A DNA stretch of 46,652 nt from Maricaulis sp. (GCF_030149425.1 NZ_JASBRQ010000086.1:1-46652); one strand, 5' to 3'; counted from the first letter of the stretch, positions 33,401-42,856 are shown. Numbers and translations: made by a program. Notes: generated by a model not told the origin, from the sequence alone.

Positions 33401-34398
33401 TGCAGTATGAAACGATTGGCGTGATCGGCGCCGGTGCCTGGGGAACAGCTCTGGCCCAGACGGCGGCCAGCGCGGGGCGCGATGTTTTGCTCTGGTCCTA
33501 TGAGCAGGACGTCGCCGAGGCGATCAACAACAAGCGTTGCAACACAATCTACCTGCCCGAGGTTGAGCTGCACGGGGCCATCGAGGCGACGACAGCGATG
33601 GGCGATCTCGACGCCTGTGACGCCATCCTGGCGGTGGCTCCGGCGCAGCATTTGCGGCGTGTGCTGGAAAGCTTCCTGCCTTTTGCTGCCCCGGGTGTGC
33701 CCATCGTGCTGTGCGCCAAGGGGATTGAGCAATCCTCGCTGTCGATGATGACGGAGGTCCTGGCCGAGACCATTCCGTCCGCCCTGCCGGCGGTTTTGTC
33801 GGGCCCGAGCTTTGCCATTGATACGGCCAAGGGGCTGCCAACCGCGGTGACGCTGGCCTGTGAGGATGAGACCGCCGGTGCCGGTCTGATCGAGGCACTG
33901 GGTACACCGCGTTTCCGTCCCTACCTGGTCAATGACCTCGTCGGTGCAGAAGTCGGCGGTGCGATCAAGAATGTACTGGCCATCGGCTGCGGTATTTCCG
34001 AGGGGCGCGGACTGGGCAAGTCGGCGCATGCGGCACTGATCGCGCGCGGTTTTGCCGAGATGACGCGCCTGGCGCTGGCCTTGGGAGCCGAGCGGGAAAC
34101 CCTGGCCGGCTTGTGTGGCCTGGGCGATCTGGTGCTGACCTGTTCCTCACCGCAATCGCGCAACATGTCCTGCGGCATGGCGCTGGGGCGCGGGGTTCAC
34201 CTGGACGATATCCTGTCCGAGCGACGGGCCGTAACCGAAGGCGTGGCCAGTGCCCCCGCTGTCGTTGCGCTGGCGCAACGACACGGGATCGACATGCCGA
34301 TCTGCCAGGCGGTCGACGATATCCTGGCCGGCCGCTCAAGTGTCGAAGCCGCGATCGATACGCTCTTGTCCCGTCCCTTTACCCTGGAGCATGTGTGA
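33400..34398 (+). CDS. gpsA: NAD(P)-dependent glycerol-3-phosphate dehydrogenase
   Basis: A 332-residue GpsA. The Rossmann motif is '[14 protein letters not shown]' near the N-terminus, 'GPSFA' and '[14 protein letters not shown]' carry the catalytic Lys, and '[19 protein letters not shown]' is a family signature. It makes sn-glycerol-3-phosphate for phospholipid synthesis. The start shares a base with the tsaD stop (TGATG) and its stop overlaps the YciI ATG in the same way. It is therefore in the middle of a tightly coupled operon. Confidence 0.93.
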   Translation: MQYETIGVIGAGAWGTALAQTAASAGRDVLLWSYEQDVAEAINNKRCNTIYLPEVELHGAIEATTAMGDLDACDAILAVAPAQHLRRVLESFLPFAAPGVPIVLCAKGIEQSSLSMMTEVLAETIPSALPAVLSGPSFAIDTAKGLPTAVTLACEDETAGAGLIEALGTPRFRPYLVNDLVGAEVGGAIKNVLAIGCGISEGRGLGKSAHAALIARGFAEMTRLALALGAERETLAGLCGLGDLVLTCSSPQSRNMSCGMALGRGVHLDDILSERRAVTEGVASAPAVVALAQRHGIDMPICQAVDDILAGRSSVEAAIDTLLSRPFTLEHV

Positions 34399-34694
34399 TG
34401 CTGTTCGTCGTTCATACCCGCGACAAGGCCGGTGCGCTGGATCTTCGTCTGGCCAATCGCCAGGCCCATCTCGACTGGCTGCATGAGGCCGGTGACCGTA
34501 TCAAGGCGGCCGGGCCCTGGCTTGATGGCGGCGACAAACCCGCCGGCTCGCTGTTGATCGTCGAGATGGATGACCGGGCGATGCTCGATGCCTGGCTCAA
34601 GGACGACCCCTATGCCAAGGCCGGCTTGTTCGACAGTGTCGAGGCTGCGCCGTTCAAATGGGTGATCAATGCCCCGGAAGGCCTTCCGGCATGA
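34398..34694 (+). CDS. YciI-like (DGPF) family protein
   Basis: A 98-residue ferredoxin-like-fold protein: 'FVVHTRDKAGALDLRLANRQAHLDWL', 'GPWLDGGDKPAGSLLIVEMDD' and 'FDSVEAAPFKWVI'. YciI proteins are small dimeric barrels with a conserved His/Asp pocket, and the function is mostly unknown. YCII genes often follow gpsA in alphaproteobacteria. Its ends overlap both neighbours by one to four bases. Confidence 0.85.
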   Translation: MLFVVHTRDKAGALDLRLANRQAHLDWLHEAGDRIKAAGPWLDGGDKPAGSLLIVEMDDRAMLDAWLKDDPYAKAGLFDSVEAAPFKWVINAPEGLPA

Positions 34695-35008
34695 GCCTGT
34701 GCCGGCTGGATGATATCGAGGACGGCAAGGGCAAGGTCGTGCCGCCGGGCCCGGACGGGCTCCTGATCGTACGCCGCGGCGAGCATGCTTTTGCCTGGCG
34801 CAATAGCTGCCCCCACGCGCATCTGCCGCTCGGCCTGCCGGACGGGCGGGTGCTGGTCCATGGCGGATCGCAGATCGTCTGCCCGGTGCATGGGGCAAGC
34901 TTTGATGTGGTCACCGGCACGTGCACGGGTGGACCGGCGGCCGGTGAAAGCCTGACCCCGGTCGCGGTCGAAGTTGTCGCGGGCGAGATCCGGCTGAAAC
35001 AGGGCTAG
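34691..35008 (+). CDS. Rieske [2Fe-2S] ferredoxin
   Basis: A 105-residue Rieske protein with both cluster-binding boxes: C-x-H in 'SCPHAHLPLG' and C-x2-H in 'IVCPVHGASFD'. No TM or signal, so a soluble electron carrier, possibly for an oxygenase. It overlaps YciI by four bases and ends the tsaD-gpsA-yciI-Rieske operon. Its stop overlaps the stop of the convergent lipoprotein gene (shared CTAG, 35005-35008). Confidence 0.88.
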   Translation: MSLCRLDDIEDGKGKVVPPGPDGLLIVRRGEHAFAWRNSCPHAHLPLGLPDGRVLVHGGSQIVCPVHGASFDVVTGTCTGGPAAGESLTPVAVEVVAGEIRLKQG

Positions 35009-35559
35009 TTTGGTTCGCCGGGTTCAGCCGCGTCCTCGGCCGCAGCCTCGTCTTCCAGACCCCAATTCCCGGTGGCGGCCATCACCGATTTCATCGCTTC
35101 AACCAGGGCGCCGCCAATGTCCTGCGAGCGCACAACCGTGCAGAAAATGCCATCGCGCGTACGGTGATAGATGACGTCGTCCGTGGTCGGGTCGTGCGCG
35201 TCTCCGGCGGCCCGGAAGAAGGCGGCGCTCGCATCTTCCAGCTGGCCGCGGAAGGGCTCGTCCATGCGCGTCACGCGGACGCGCAAGTCTTCGCGCTGTC
35301 CATTGAGGGCATGGGACACGCCGATAAATCCGCGCGGACCGCGCTCCAGCAGCGTCTGGCCCTCATCGAGCAGGGCCGCCTGGCCGGTTTCGGCAAGGCA
35401 GGCGTCCGAGGTGGCCAGATTGCCGGGGCCGAAGGCGCTGATGTCAGCGTCTTCCACCGGCGCGGCGTCCATCACGGTTTCAGAGTCCGTTTCGCCCGGC
35501 TGCGGGCCGGAGCATGCAGTGAGCAGAAGGATGGCGGGAAGTGTGAACCAGGCTTTCAT
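35005..35559 (-). CDS. Putative lipoprotein
   Basis: A 184-residue protein beginning 'MKAWFTLPAILLLTACSG', a signal peptide with lipobox LTAC. After the Cys it is very acidic, then has a small folded part ('LERGPRGFIGVSHALNG', 'DDVIYHRTRDGIFCTVVRSQD') and a long acidic Ala/Glu C-terminus. The frame is open 15 codons further upstream; the chosen ATG begins the lipoprotein signal. No function recognised. Convergent with the Rieske gene, sharing its last four bases. Confidence 0.65.
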   Translation of the reverse strand: MKAWFTLPAILLLTACSGPQPGETDSETVMDAAPVEDADISAFGPGNLATSDACLAETGQAALLDEGQTLLERGPRGFIGVSHALNGQREDLRVRVTRMDEPFRGQLEDASAAFFRAAGDAHDPTTDDVIYHRTRDGIFCTVVRSQDIGGALVEAMKSVMAATGNWGLEDEAAAEDAAEPGEPN

Positions 35560-35639
35560 TTCGGGCCCCCTCGAAAAATCGAATGCCGCCGCGCTATATC
35601 GCAAAAGCCCCGCGCAGCTGAATGAAACTTATGTGTCGG

Positions 35640-36401
35640 CTATTCCGCGGCCTGTGCCTTGGGCGGTAGATCGAAGAAGTTCTGTATCTCGCCGATCAGG
35701 GCGGTCTTGGCGGCGCGGACAATCCGGGTTCCTGCTTCGCGGCTGGCCATGGCCGGATCGGAACCGCAGCGCCCGTCCGGGAAGCTGGCGCGGAAATCCG
35801 CCGCGTCGGTGAAGGGGCCGTCGGCCGCGATGCGCGGCGACATGGCCGCCGTCTTGGCCGAGTGCGGATAGCCATGCAGGGTGACAGAAATTTCCGATGC
35901 CGTGGCGTGTGATCCGTCCCCGCTGGGGAAGAGTTGGCGGCAGGTGTCCATGACCCCGGCCAGCTCCCACCAATTGCGCTGTTTCAACACAATGGGGCAG
36001 GGCTCGCCGCGCATCGACCAAGTCGCATAATACTCAGAGAATGCGGCGTTGAGCGTGGTGATATTGCCGCCATGCCCGTTGAAAAAATAGATCTGCTTGA
36101 AGCCATGCCCGGCCAGGCTGGCGATCCAGTCATTGAGCGCGGCGATCATCGTCGAGGGGCGCAGGGTGATCGAGCCGGGAAAGGCCAGATGGTGCTGGGC
36201 CATGCCGACATTGAAGGTCGGCGCGACCAGGAAGCCGGCCTCAATGGCAGCCTCGTGGGCGATGATTTCCGGGCACAGCGCGTCGGTGCCGATCAGACCG
36301 GTCGGGCCATGCTGCTCGGTCGATCCGATTGGGACCAGAATGCCCTGGCAGCGGCCCAGATAGGTCTCGATTTCAGGCCAGCTCGTCTGGTGCAGCAGCA
36401 T
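35640..36401 (-). CDS. Creatininase-family amidohydrolase
   Basis: A 253-residue protein of the creatininase superfamily: 'ILVPIGSTEQHGPTGLIGTDA', 'FFNGHGGN' and 'GDGSHATASEISVTL', which hold the conserved metal-binding Glu/His/Asp residues. Members hydrolyse creatinine or formamide-like bonds (also riboflavin/F420 pathway homologues); the substrate is unknown here. The frame is open 14 codons upstream, but the ATG at 36399-36401 gives 'MLLHQTSWPEIETYL', a typical family start. It is followed by a lipoprotein gene after a short gap. Confidence 0.85.
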   Translation of the reverse strand: MLLHQTSWPEIETYLGRCQGILVPIGSTEQHGPTGLIGTDALCPEIIAHEAAIEAGFLVAPTFNVGMAQHHLAFPGSITLRPSTMIAALNDWIASLAGHGFKQIYFFNGHGGNITTLNAAFSEYYATWSMRGEPCPIVLKQRNWWELAGVMDTCRQLFPSGDGSHATASEISVTLHGYPHSAKTAAMSPRIAADGPFTDAADFRASFPDGRCGSDPAMASREAGTRIVRAAKTALIGEIQNFFDLPPKAQAAE

Positions 36402-36449
36402 GGGCGCTTTCCTTTCCCGCGAGGGAAAAAGAAAAGCCTGCATTGCGGC

Positions 36450-36977
36450 CTAGTGCAAGCCAGCGCGCATCCGGCAGCGCTTGATATAGGCCTGTTGATA
36501 AGCGCTTGGCTCGCCGTCAATCGATGCTGCGGCCTCTAGCATCTGCATCAGCGCCGGCATCTCATCGCGCCCAACCCGTTCGATGATGAAGTCGACCATC
36601 TTGTTAATCGCGTTGGTTTCATCGACCAATTCGGAGACATGCCAGCTGGCCCGGGCGAGAATTTCCTCGCTGGCGTCGCGGTCGAGTTCAAAGCGAGTCA
36701 CCATTTGCCCGGCGATGGCCTCTTTATGAGCAGCGGTGACCTCTCCATCGACCCGGACTATGCACAGCATGAGCACCGTGGCCGCTTCGCGCGGGTCATC
36801 AATGACGTCCAGCCCGTTGCGACGGGCCTTGCTGCGAAAGCGCATTTTGCGAGGCAGGTTGGCAGCTTCTCCGGCGAGATCGGCTACCTGACTTGCCGCA
36901 TCTGCGGCCGCGCGGATGCGGTAAATCCAAATTCCAATCGCAGCGATGGCGCCAACGAGACCCAAAAGAATGTGCAT
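36450..36977 (-). CDS. TerB-like protein with an N-terminal TM helix
   Basis: A 175-residue protein: one TM helix (about 2-20), a helical linker, then a helical domain (about 60-170) with 'DDPREAATVLMLCIVRVDGEVTAAHKEAI' and 'FIIERVGRDEMPALMQML', which is the style of TerB/DjlA_N-like domains. These bind metals or membrane partners in tellurite and stress resistance. Assignment is tentative. The creatininase gene is 48 bp away on the same strand. Confidence 0.55.
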   Translation of the reverse strand: MHILLGLVGAIAAIGIWIYRIRAAADAASQVADLAGEAANLPRKMRFRSKARRNGLDVIDDPREAATVLMLCIVRVDGEVTAAHKEAIAGQMVTRFELDRDASEEILARASWHVSELVDETNAINKMVDFIIERVGRDEMPALMQMLEAAASIDGEPSAYQQAYIKRCRMRAGLH

Positions 36978-37053
36978 ACGTTTCCCCCAAAACGAGACTC
37001 ACGCACAGTCTAATTGGATCGCAGTCGTAGAAAAAGCCCGTTCCGCGTGTGGC

Positions 37054-37146
37054 TCAGCTGTCGCGCAGGTCGCGACGGCATTCCCAGCGATACAGATAGG
37101 CGGCGCCCAGCGCCATGAGCGCTGTGAGCAGAAAAAAGAATTCCAT
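37054..37146 (-). CDS. 30-residue membrane peptide
   Basis: A very short frame: 'MEFFFLLTALMALGAAYLY' then a basic tail 'RWECRRDLRDS'. It has one TM helix and a positive cytoplasmic end. A GGGAGGC ribosome-binding site sits six bases before the ATG. It resembles other small single-TM peptides that modulate membrane complexes. Convergent arrangement is not relevant; the next plus-strand gene starts 210 bp away. No homologue known to me. Confidence 0.6.
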   Translation of the reverse strand: MEFFFLLTALMALGAAYLYRWECRRDLRDS

Positions 37147-37355
37147 GGTGCCTCCCCCGGCCCCGGCAACTGATTGGCTCAGTCAGTCATGGGAATATGC
37201 GCGGCAATTCCTGATCAATCGTAAAACCGGCCGCTGCACGCCTGGATCATCCTGCGCGACCGGGTGCGGGCTCACACCATCGTGATTGGCTGTACCGCCT
37301 GGCTTGCTACACTGCGTGGATTACGGGCGATTTGGGTTCTTCTGGGGAGGTAGAC
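37147..37355. promoter_or_regulatory. Divergent intergenic region around the 30-residue gene
   Basis: The interval between the small membrane peptide and the methyltransferase-like lipoprotein. It should hold promoters for both, but no certain promoter is recognised. No other structures stand out. Confidence 0.3.
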
Positions 37356-38171
37356 ATGATCCGAGCCATTTCAGTTTTAGGTATGGCCGCGCTGGTCGCG
37401 GCGTGTTCGCCCGCTGCCGAGGAGGCGGAGACAGACGCGGCGGTCCCGGCTCCGGTGATTGATCCCGCTCCGGCGAGTGCCGGGGACAGCATGCCGGAGA
37501 CGATTGAACGGGCCCTGGCCGACCAGTCGCGCCCGGCCGAGGATCGTGAACTCGATATCAACCGGCATCCCGCCGAAGTGCTCCTGTTTGCAGGCGTTGA
37601 GCGCGGCTGGAGCGTCGCGGATCTGGCTGCCAGTGGCGGTTATTACTCCCGCGTCCTGTCTACGGCCGTGGGCGAGAATGGCCGGGTCTATGCGCACAAT
37701 CCGGACTGGGTGGCGGAACGCTTTCCCGAGCCCAATGAGGCACTCGCCAACCTGTCGGCCCAGCGCGCCAACATGACCCATATCGTTGCGCCCCTGCCGG
37801 GCTTCAATGCGGAAATCGACGCCGAGCTCGACGCGGTCTTCCTGGTGCTTTTCTACCATGACACGGTGTGGGCGGGCACGGATCGTGCGGCCATGAACCA
37901 GGCTGTGTTCGATGCGCTCAAGCCGGGCGGGGTGTTCCTGGTCATCGACCATCACGCCGTCGAGGGCACCGGCCTGGCCCATGTGCAGGATTTACACCGT
38001 ATTGATGCGGCCAGCGTGCTTGCGGAAATCACCGCTGCCGGTTTCGTCCTCGACCGCCAGAGCGATATGCTCGCCAACCCGGACGATCCGCGCGATATCA
38101 GCGTCTTCGGAGAAGGCATCCGGCGCCAGACCGACCGCTTTGTCTATCTCTTCCGCAAGCCGGAAGCCTAG
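37356..38171 (+). CDS. Class I methyltransferase-fold lipoprotein
   Basis: A 271-residue protein: a lipoprotein signal with lipobox 'LVAACS', an acidic linker, then a SAM-type fold: 'WSVADLAASGGYYSRVLSTAVGENGRVYAHN', 'DALKPGGVFLVIDHH' and 'GFVLDRQSDML'. The SAM motif I is weakly conserved ('DLAASGGYYS'). Periplasmic SAM-dependent methylation is not expected, so it may bind another ligand. Similar predicted lipoproteins are common in alphaproteobacteria. ATG at 37356 has a strong GGGGAGG site. A bidirectional terminator follows. Confidence 0.7.
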   Translation: MIRAISVLGMAALVAACSPAAEEAETDAAVPAPVIDPAPASAGDSMPETIERALADQSRPAEDRELDINRHPAEVLLFAGVERGWSVADLAASGGYYSRVLSTAVGENGRVYAHNPDWVAERFPEPNEALANLSAQRANMTHIVAPLPGFNAEIDAELDAVFLVLFYHDTVWAGTDRAAMNQAVFDALKPGGVFLVIDHHAVEGTGLAHVQDLHRIDAASVLAEITAAGFVLDRQSDMLANPDDPRDISVFGEGIRRQTDRFVYLFRKPEA

Positions 38172-38181
38172 GCGCAAAGAA

Positions 38182-38209
38182 AAAGGGCGGCCCGTCTGGA
38201 CCGCCCTTT
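38182..38209. terminator. Bidirectional intrinsic terminator
   Basis: AAAGGGCGG (38182-38190) and CCGCCCTTT (38201-38209) with a short loop; A-run on one side and T-run on the other. It lies between the convergent methyltransferase-like lipoprotein gene and the first chemoreceptor gene and can end both. Confidence 0.85.
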
Positions 38210-38231
38210 CCGGCAGATCGACAAGTCAGGG

Positions 38232-39689
38232 TCAGGCCGCTTCCAGGGCCGCCTTGAACGCGTTCAGCTCGCTGTCGAGCTGACGGGCATTATCGTTGAG
38301 ATTGGCCGACGCGCCGATGAATTCCTCGGCTGCCGAGCTTGCCCGGCCAGCGGCTTCATTGACCTGGCCCATGCTGGAATTGACGTCCGAGGTCGCACCG
38401 GCCGCCTGTTCGGCCAGCTGGGCGATTTCACCGGTCGCTTCACGCTGCTGGGTGAAGGCGTCACGCACGCTGTCGGAGGACGTCCGGATCTCGGCAATGA
38501 TTTCCGCGATGCGGCCCAGCGAACTGGCGGCACCACCGGAGGCATTGCGCATGGCCTCAATCCGGCCGGCAATGTCATTGGAGGCATTGGTGGTCTGCTC
38601 CGCCAGGGCCTTCACTTCCGATGCGACAACCGCAAAGCCCTTGCCGGCTTCACCGGCCCGCGCCGCCTCGATGGTGGCGTTGAGGGCCAGAAGGTTGGTC
38701 TGCTCGGCCACATCGGCGACGAGCTGCATGATGTTTTCGATTTCCTTGGCGGCGAGCTGCAGATCGTCGATCGAGCGACCGGCCCCTTCGGCTTCGGCCA
38801 CGGCGCGTTCGGAGACCTCGTCGGAATTCTCCAGGATACGGGCGACTTCCGCGATCGATGCGGACAGCTCTTGCGAGGCCGCGGCGACGGACTGCACGTC
38901 CGAATTGGTTTGGGAGGCGCGCGAGGAAGCGGTTTCTGCGCTGGAGCGGGTTTCCTGGGCATCGCCATTGAGCTGACCGGCAAGGCCTTCCACCTGGGTC
39001 GCCGCGCCGGAGACCGAGCTCAGGCCGAGGCGCAGCTTGCTTTCAAACTCGGTTGCCAGGCTGGAGATGGCTTCGCGACGGGTCTCCGCTTCGGCGCGGG
39101 CTTGTTGTGCGTCCTGGCTGGCCGTATCGGCTTCGGCCTGGGCCGCCTTGGCTTCTGCGGTGGCCTTTTCGGCCCCGGACAGGGCCGAGCTGGCTTCATG
39201 GCACATATAGACGAGGGCCGCCGTCTGGCCGATCACGATCACGGCGTGGAACAGGACGCGGAAAATGTCCGCGCCTTCCGGGAAGACGGCATAGGGGAAG
39301 ATGAAATTGAGACCGAGATGGTGCACGGCGGTGACGGCTGCGGCCGCGACGACGGCCCGCCAGTCCACCATGATGGCCGAGACGGCAAGCATGGCGAAGA
39401 ACAGCATGTGCATGTCGATCTGCCAGGCCTTGCCACCCATCAGATAGGCCAGCGTTGCCGGGATGATCACCAGGCCGGAGGCCGTGGTCATGCGCGAGAT
39501 CTGGGTGTTCGGCGAGGTCTTGTAGGTGAACAGGCAGGCGCCGGCCACAATCGCCATCAACACCGTACCGACCACGAGCTTGGCCGGATTGACGAAAAAG
39601 GCGAGGACTGGATAAAGCGCTGCGCCACCCATGATGATGAAGGTCATCACCCGTTGGGCGCGACATTGAAGCCGTTCTAATTGGGTCAT
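38232..39689 (-). CDS. Methyl-accepting chemotaxis protein, membrane-module type (1)
   Basis: A 485-residue chemoreceptor: an N-terminal integral-membrane module of about six TM helices with a '[13 protein letters not shown]' motif, and no periplasmic sensor domain. A coiled-coil with many Glu/Gln/Ala (about 185-255) and a cytoplasmic MCP signalling domain follow. The signalling hairpin reads '[19 protein letters not shown]', then '[18 protein letters not shown]'. Such receptors sense membrane or intracellular cues, e.g. energy state. It starts at the ATG 39687-39689; a start 30 codons upstream is in frame but less likely. It is a paralogue of the next gene and has the same length. Confidence 0.9.
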   Translation of the reverse strand: MTQLERLQCRAQRVMTFIIMGGAALYPVLAFFVNPAKLVVGTVLMAIVAGACLFTYKTSPNTQISRMTTASGLVIIPATLAYLMGGKAWQIDMHMLFFAMLAVSAIMVDWRAVVAAAAVTAVHHLGLNFIFPYAVFPEGADIFRVLFHAVIVIGQTAALVYMCHEASSALSGAEKATAEAKAAQAEADTASQDAQQARAEAETRREAISSLATEFESKLRLGLSSVSGAATQVEGLAGQLNGDAQETRSSAETASSRASQTNSDVQSVAAASQELSASIAEVARILENSDEVSERAVAEAEGAGRSIDDLQLAAKEIENIMQLVADVAEQTNLLALNATIEAARAGEAGKGFAVVASEVKALAEQTTNASNDIAGRIEAMRNASGGAASSLGRIAEIIAEIRTSSDSVRDAFTQQREATGEIAQLAEQAAGATSDVNSSMGQVNEAAGRASSAAEEFIGASANLNDNARQLDSELNAFKAALEAA

Positions 39690-39888
39690 ATCGATCTCTG
39701 TTCGCCGTAGGTCGTTTCTTAGTTCACGCCGCCTGCCGCCTCGATGAGGCGTTAGCCGAGCGTCGTTTTCTGTCCCCAATAAGGGCCCTTAAGGTTAATG
39801 TGCGCTTTCAGCTCATAAGCTATGACTGGCTTGCGCTCTGGAGTTGCCGAGCGGGTGCAGCATCGCCGCACGCGCAGCGCGGAAACAA

Positions 39889-39918
39889 AAAAGGGCGGCC
39901 CCGGCAGGCCGCCCTTTT
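39889..39918. terminator. Terminator between the two chemoreceptor genes
   Basis: Twelve-base perfect arms AAAAGGGCGGCC (39889-39900) and GGCCGCCCTTTT (39907-39918). On the minus strand it is followed by a T-run. It ends the second chemoreceptor transcript, so the two paralogues are probably transcribed separately. The first has its own promoter in 39690-39888. Confidence 0.88.
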
Positions 39919-39940
39919 CGCAAATAACGGGATGCAGGCG

Positions 39941-41398
39941 TCAGGCTGCGTCGAGATCGTTCTGGAAACTGCCGAGCTCGGTCTGCAGCCGGCTGGCATT
40001 CTCGTTCATCTCGACAGCCGCCTGGGTGAACTCCTTGGCGGTTTCGCCGGAGCGGGAGACGGTCTCATTGACCTCTTCCATGGTCCGGGTGACTTCCGTC
40101 GTCGCCGAGGCAGCCTGTTCAGCCAGCTGGGCGATTTCGCGGGTCGCCTCGTTTTGCTGACCGAAGGCATCGCGGACGCTGTCGGAGGATTTGCGCAGCT
40201 CGGCTATGATCTCGGCAATGCGGCCGAGCGAGCTGGCAGCACCACCGGATGCGCCACGCATGGCCTCGATGCGGCCGGCAATATCGTTGGAGGCATTGGT
40301 GGTCTGTTCCGCCAGCGCCTTCACTTCCGAAGCCACGACGGCAAAGCCCTTGCCTGCTTCACCGGCACGCGCCGCCTCAATGGTTGCGTTGAGCGCCAGC
40401 AGATTGGTCTGCTCGGCGACATCGGCCACCATCTGCATGATGTCCTCAATCTCTTTGGCCGCGGTCTGCAGGTCGTCGATCGAGCGACCTGCGCCTTCGG
40501 CTTCCGCCACAGCACGTTCGGAAACCTCGTCGGAGTTCTCCAGGATGCGGGCGACTTCGGCGATGGAGGCGGAGAGCTCCTGGGCCGCAGCGGCCACCGA
40601 CTGGACGTCTGAATTAGTTTGCGAGGCGCGCTTGGAGGCGGTGTCAGCACCCTGGCTGGTCACCTGGGAATTGGTGTTCAGCTCGCTGGCGAGACCGTCG
40701 ACCTTCGTCGCCGACTTGGAGACGGCAACGGCGACCCGGCGCAGGTTGAGCTCGAAGTCCGATGCCATGTCCGCGATCTCCTCGCGACGGCGTACGGCTT
40801 CTTCCTCGGCCTTTTTGATTTCCTCGGCTGCAGCCTGGGCGTTGGCTTCAGCCTGCTTGGCCTCATTGGTCGCCTCGCTGGCGTCATCAAGCGCCTTGGC
40901 GGTCTGATAGGTCATCCAGATCAGCGCGGCGGACTGGGCCACCACGACGACGGCGTGGAAGACAACGCGCAGAAAATCCGCGCCATAGGGGAAGACCGCA
41001 TAGGGCAGAAGGAAGTTGAGCGAGAGGTGATGCACAGCAGTGACGGCAGCGGCCGCAATAATGGCGCGCCAGTCAATCATGATCGCAGCGACCGAAAGAC
41101 CGGCGAAGAAGATCATGTGCATGTCGAGCTGCCAATTGGTGCCGCTCGCCATATAGGTCATGACCGCCGGGAAGGCGACGACGGCGCCGGCCGTGGTCAT
41201 GCGCGAGATTTGCGTGTTCGGATTGGTCTTCCAGGCGAAGAAGGCGGCTGCCGCGGCGATGCCGAGCAGCACGGTTCCCGGTATGACTTTGTCGGACGCG
41301 GCGAAGAAGGCCACGATCGGGTAAAGGGCGGCGCCACCCATGATGACAAAGGTCAGCACCTTTTGCGCTTCCGCGCGCAGACTATCTAGCCGGTTCAT
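39941..41398 (-). CDS. Methyl-accepting chemotaxis protein, membrane-module type (2)
   Basis: A 485-residue chemoreceptor, same architecture as its neighbour and same length; six-helix membrane module ('[20 protein letters not shown]'), coiled coil, and identical signalling-tip sequence '[19 protein letters not shown]'. The two proteins diverge most in the linker and the C-terminal 40 residues. It shares four bases with the preceding gene for a small exported protein (ATGA), so these two are co-translated. It is likely that this pair senses through the small protein. Confidence 0.9.
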   Translation of the reverse strand: MNRLDSLRAEAQKVLTFVIMGGAALYPIVAFFAASDKVIPGTVLLGIAAAAAFFAWKTNPNTQISRMTTAGAVVAFPAVMTYMASGTNWQLDMHMIFFAGLSVAAIMIDWRAIIAAAAVTAVHHLSLNFLLPYAVFPYGADFLRVVFHAVVVVAQSAALIWMTYQTAKALDDASEATNEAKQAEANAQAAAEEIKKAEEEAVRRREEIADMASDFELNLRRVAVAVSKSATKVDGLASELNTNSQVTSQGADTASKRASQTNSDVQSVAAAAQELSASIAEVARILENSDEVSERAVAEAEGAGRSIDDLQTAAKEIEDIMQMVADVAEQTNLLALNATIEAARAGEAGKGFAVVASEVKALAEQTTNASNDIAGRIEAMRGASGGAASSLGRIAEIIAELRKSSDSVRDAFGQQNEATREIAQLAEQAASATTEVTRTMEEVNETVSRSGETAKEFTQAAVEMNENASRLQTELGSFQNDLDAA

Positions 41399-41787
41399 AT
41401 TGAAGTCCCGTTATTTGTGGAGCCGGCCTCGAGCAGGGCCGGTGTCGAGCCGATGAGCATGCATCCGCCCAGGGCCTGGGGGTGGAGCAGGAACCAGGCG
41501 CCCTGCTCGCGCAGCGCATTGAGCGCCTCGCGGTCATCGAATTCGACAATGCCGATATTGGAGAATGCACCAAAGCGAACGACGGAGAGGTCGGCCTGCG
41601 AGGCGGCAACCATGATGTCGCGGTGGGTCCAGCCCGGAGGGAAGACAGCCGCGGCCTGATCGCCGGTGACCGGTTCGGCCAAGCCCAGAAGCGGCGCGCT
41701 GACGACAGCGAGCCCAACTACGACCGCCGGGGCGATCTGTCCGAGTGTTTGACCTTCTTTGCGCACACGTTTCTCCCGTTGTGTCAC
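41395..41787 (-). CDS. Small exported or membrane-tethered protein coupled to a chemoreceptor gene
   Basis: A 130-residue protein with a basic N-terminus, a hydrophobic segment (about 17-36, '[20 protein letters not shown]') that can be a signal or anchor, and a periplasmic domain: '[25 protein letters not shown]', '[15 protein letters not shown]', '[17 protein letters not shown]'. No family recognised. Coupled to the chemoreceptor by a four-base overlap. A ligand-binding or membrane-state role for the receptor is a reasonable inference. Confidence 0.65.
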   Translation of the reverse strand: MTQREKRVRKEGQTLGQIAPAVVVGLAVVSAPLLGLAEPVTGDQAAAVFPPGWTHRDIMVAASQADLSVVRFGAFSNIGIVEFDDREALNALREQGAWFLLHPQALGGCMLIGSTPALLEAGSTNNGTSI

Positions 41788-41870
41788 GCAACGGAAGAAG
41801 CCATTGATATGCTTAATAGGTGCTTTCAGCGTATATCATATTACCTGGCTCGAGACTGCATATATGCATG

Positions 41871-41895
41871 TCAGGCGCGCCTGATCTGAAATCAG
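41871..41895. promoter_or_regulatory. Palindromes downstream of the ABM-domain gene
   Basis: A perfect 14-bp palindrome TCAGGCGCGCCTGA (41871-41884) and an adjacent CTGAT/ATCAG pair (41881-41895) overlapping the ABM stop. They may act as a 3' hairpin for that gene. A further GCATATATGC palindrome lies just upstream at about 41859-41868. Confidence 0.4.
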
Positions 41896-42194
41896 ACAAT
41901 CATTCGGCTTTTAACATCAAGCACTTGTTCTGGGTGACGGGTTTCCACACACGCCCGCATTGCATTGAAGCTGCTCTCTTCAGCCCAGTTGTTTTTCTCC
42001 CCGCAAGCCTGGCGGGCATCCTCGGATGGCCACATGGCATAGGAGACATAATCGCCATTGGGATCGACCTGCAGGTTGGCGCCATAGGATCCGCATCGCT
42101 CGTGAATGAGGCGGGTCGCCTCGCTCCAGGCGGTTTCGAACTCGGCCTCGCGGCCTTTCTTGATGGTCCAGCGATAAAGCACGGCAGAGGTCAT
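41892..42194 (-). CDS. ABM-like (antibiotic biosynthesis monooxygenase-type) domain protein
   Basis: A 100-residue protein with 'VLYRWTIKKGREAEFETAWSEATRLIHE' and 'LQVDPNGDYVSYAMWPSEDARQAC', which is the dimeric alpha-beta barrel fold shared by ABM and similar small proteins. No cofactor site is evident. It may be a small monooxygenase or a stress-linked protein. It is divergent from the STAS-like gene over a 260-bp gap. Confidence 0.6.
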   Translation of the reverse strand: MTSAVLYRWTIKKGREAEFETAWSEATRLIHERCGSYGANLQVDPNGDYVSYAMWPSEDARQACGEKNNWAEESSFNAMRACVETRHPEQVLDVKSRMIV

Positions 42195-42454
42195 GATGTG
42201 TCCCTTTCCTGTCAGCAGTGGCTTGCTTCACGCCTTTATTTGGGGCGCTCCGCACACGGGCACAAGATGCAATTAGGAATTATTCGCAGTAAAATGCATG
42301 TTCGCTCCGGGCCTTGGCGAGGCGGCCTTCTGCATTGATTGCAATTTATGGACTCCAATTAACACCGCGCTACCTGTGATCGACGTGATGCTTTGAGTGG
42401 CAGGCGTCTGATCGGTAAAACTCGACTAGAGTTTGTTTCGATTGCCGAGATTAT
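42195..42454. promoter_or_regulatory. Divergent intergenic region with an AAACTC/GAGTTT inverted repeat
   Basis: About 260 bp between the ABM-domain and STAS-like genes. AAACTC (42418-42423) and GAGTTT (42429-42434) form a 6-bp inverted repeat about 20 bases before the STAS-like start. It could be an operator. No clear promoter was recognised. Confidence 0.3.
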
Positions 42455-42853
42455 ATGCCGGTTGTTTTCGACATGACGCCCGAAGAGGGCATTCTCCACC
42501 TGCGGTTTGAAGGTGAGCTTTCAACCAAGGAGATCGTCGGGACGGCGGAAGTAGGCGGAGCTTATCTGCGGGGTACGGGGCGTTATTTCGCGATCATTGA
42601 TGCCACGGCCCAGGCCATTACGGCGGATCAGCACAAGACCGTGGTCTACTGGACTGGCGGGCTGCGTCAGATCCCCGAGGGCTGCCGCATCGCCTATATT
42701 CCGCCCCTGAAAGTAACGGCCGAACGGGCCCGCCTGATCCGCGATGTTGCCGCTCGGTGCGGCCAGCTCATGCGCTTTTTCGACTGTTATGACGCCGCCT
42801 ATGAATGGATCCGCTTCGAACACGACCGCCCTGGCGAGGCGGCGGCGGAGTAG
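42455..42853 (+). CDS. STAS-like (SpoIIAA-type) small protein
   Basis: A 132-residue protein. Its secondary-structure pattern and 'ILHLRFEGELSTKEIVG', 'YFAIIDATAQAI' and 'RARLIRDVAARCG' resemble SpoIIAA-like/STAS proteins, which are usually single-domain regulatory or lipid-binding proteins. It does not have the obvious Ser phosphorylation site of anti-anti-sigma factors. The function is unknown. It is convergent with rlmN, whose end is 4 bp from its stop. Confidence 0.5.
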   Translation: MPVVFDMTPEEGILHLRFEGELSTKEIVGTAEVGGAYLRGTGRYFAIIDATAQAITADQHKTVVYWTGGLRQIPEGCRIAYIPPLKVTAERARLIRDVAARCGQLMRFFDCYDAAYEWIRFEHDRPGEAAAE

Positions 42854-42856
42854 GCG

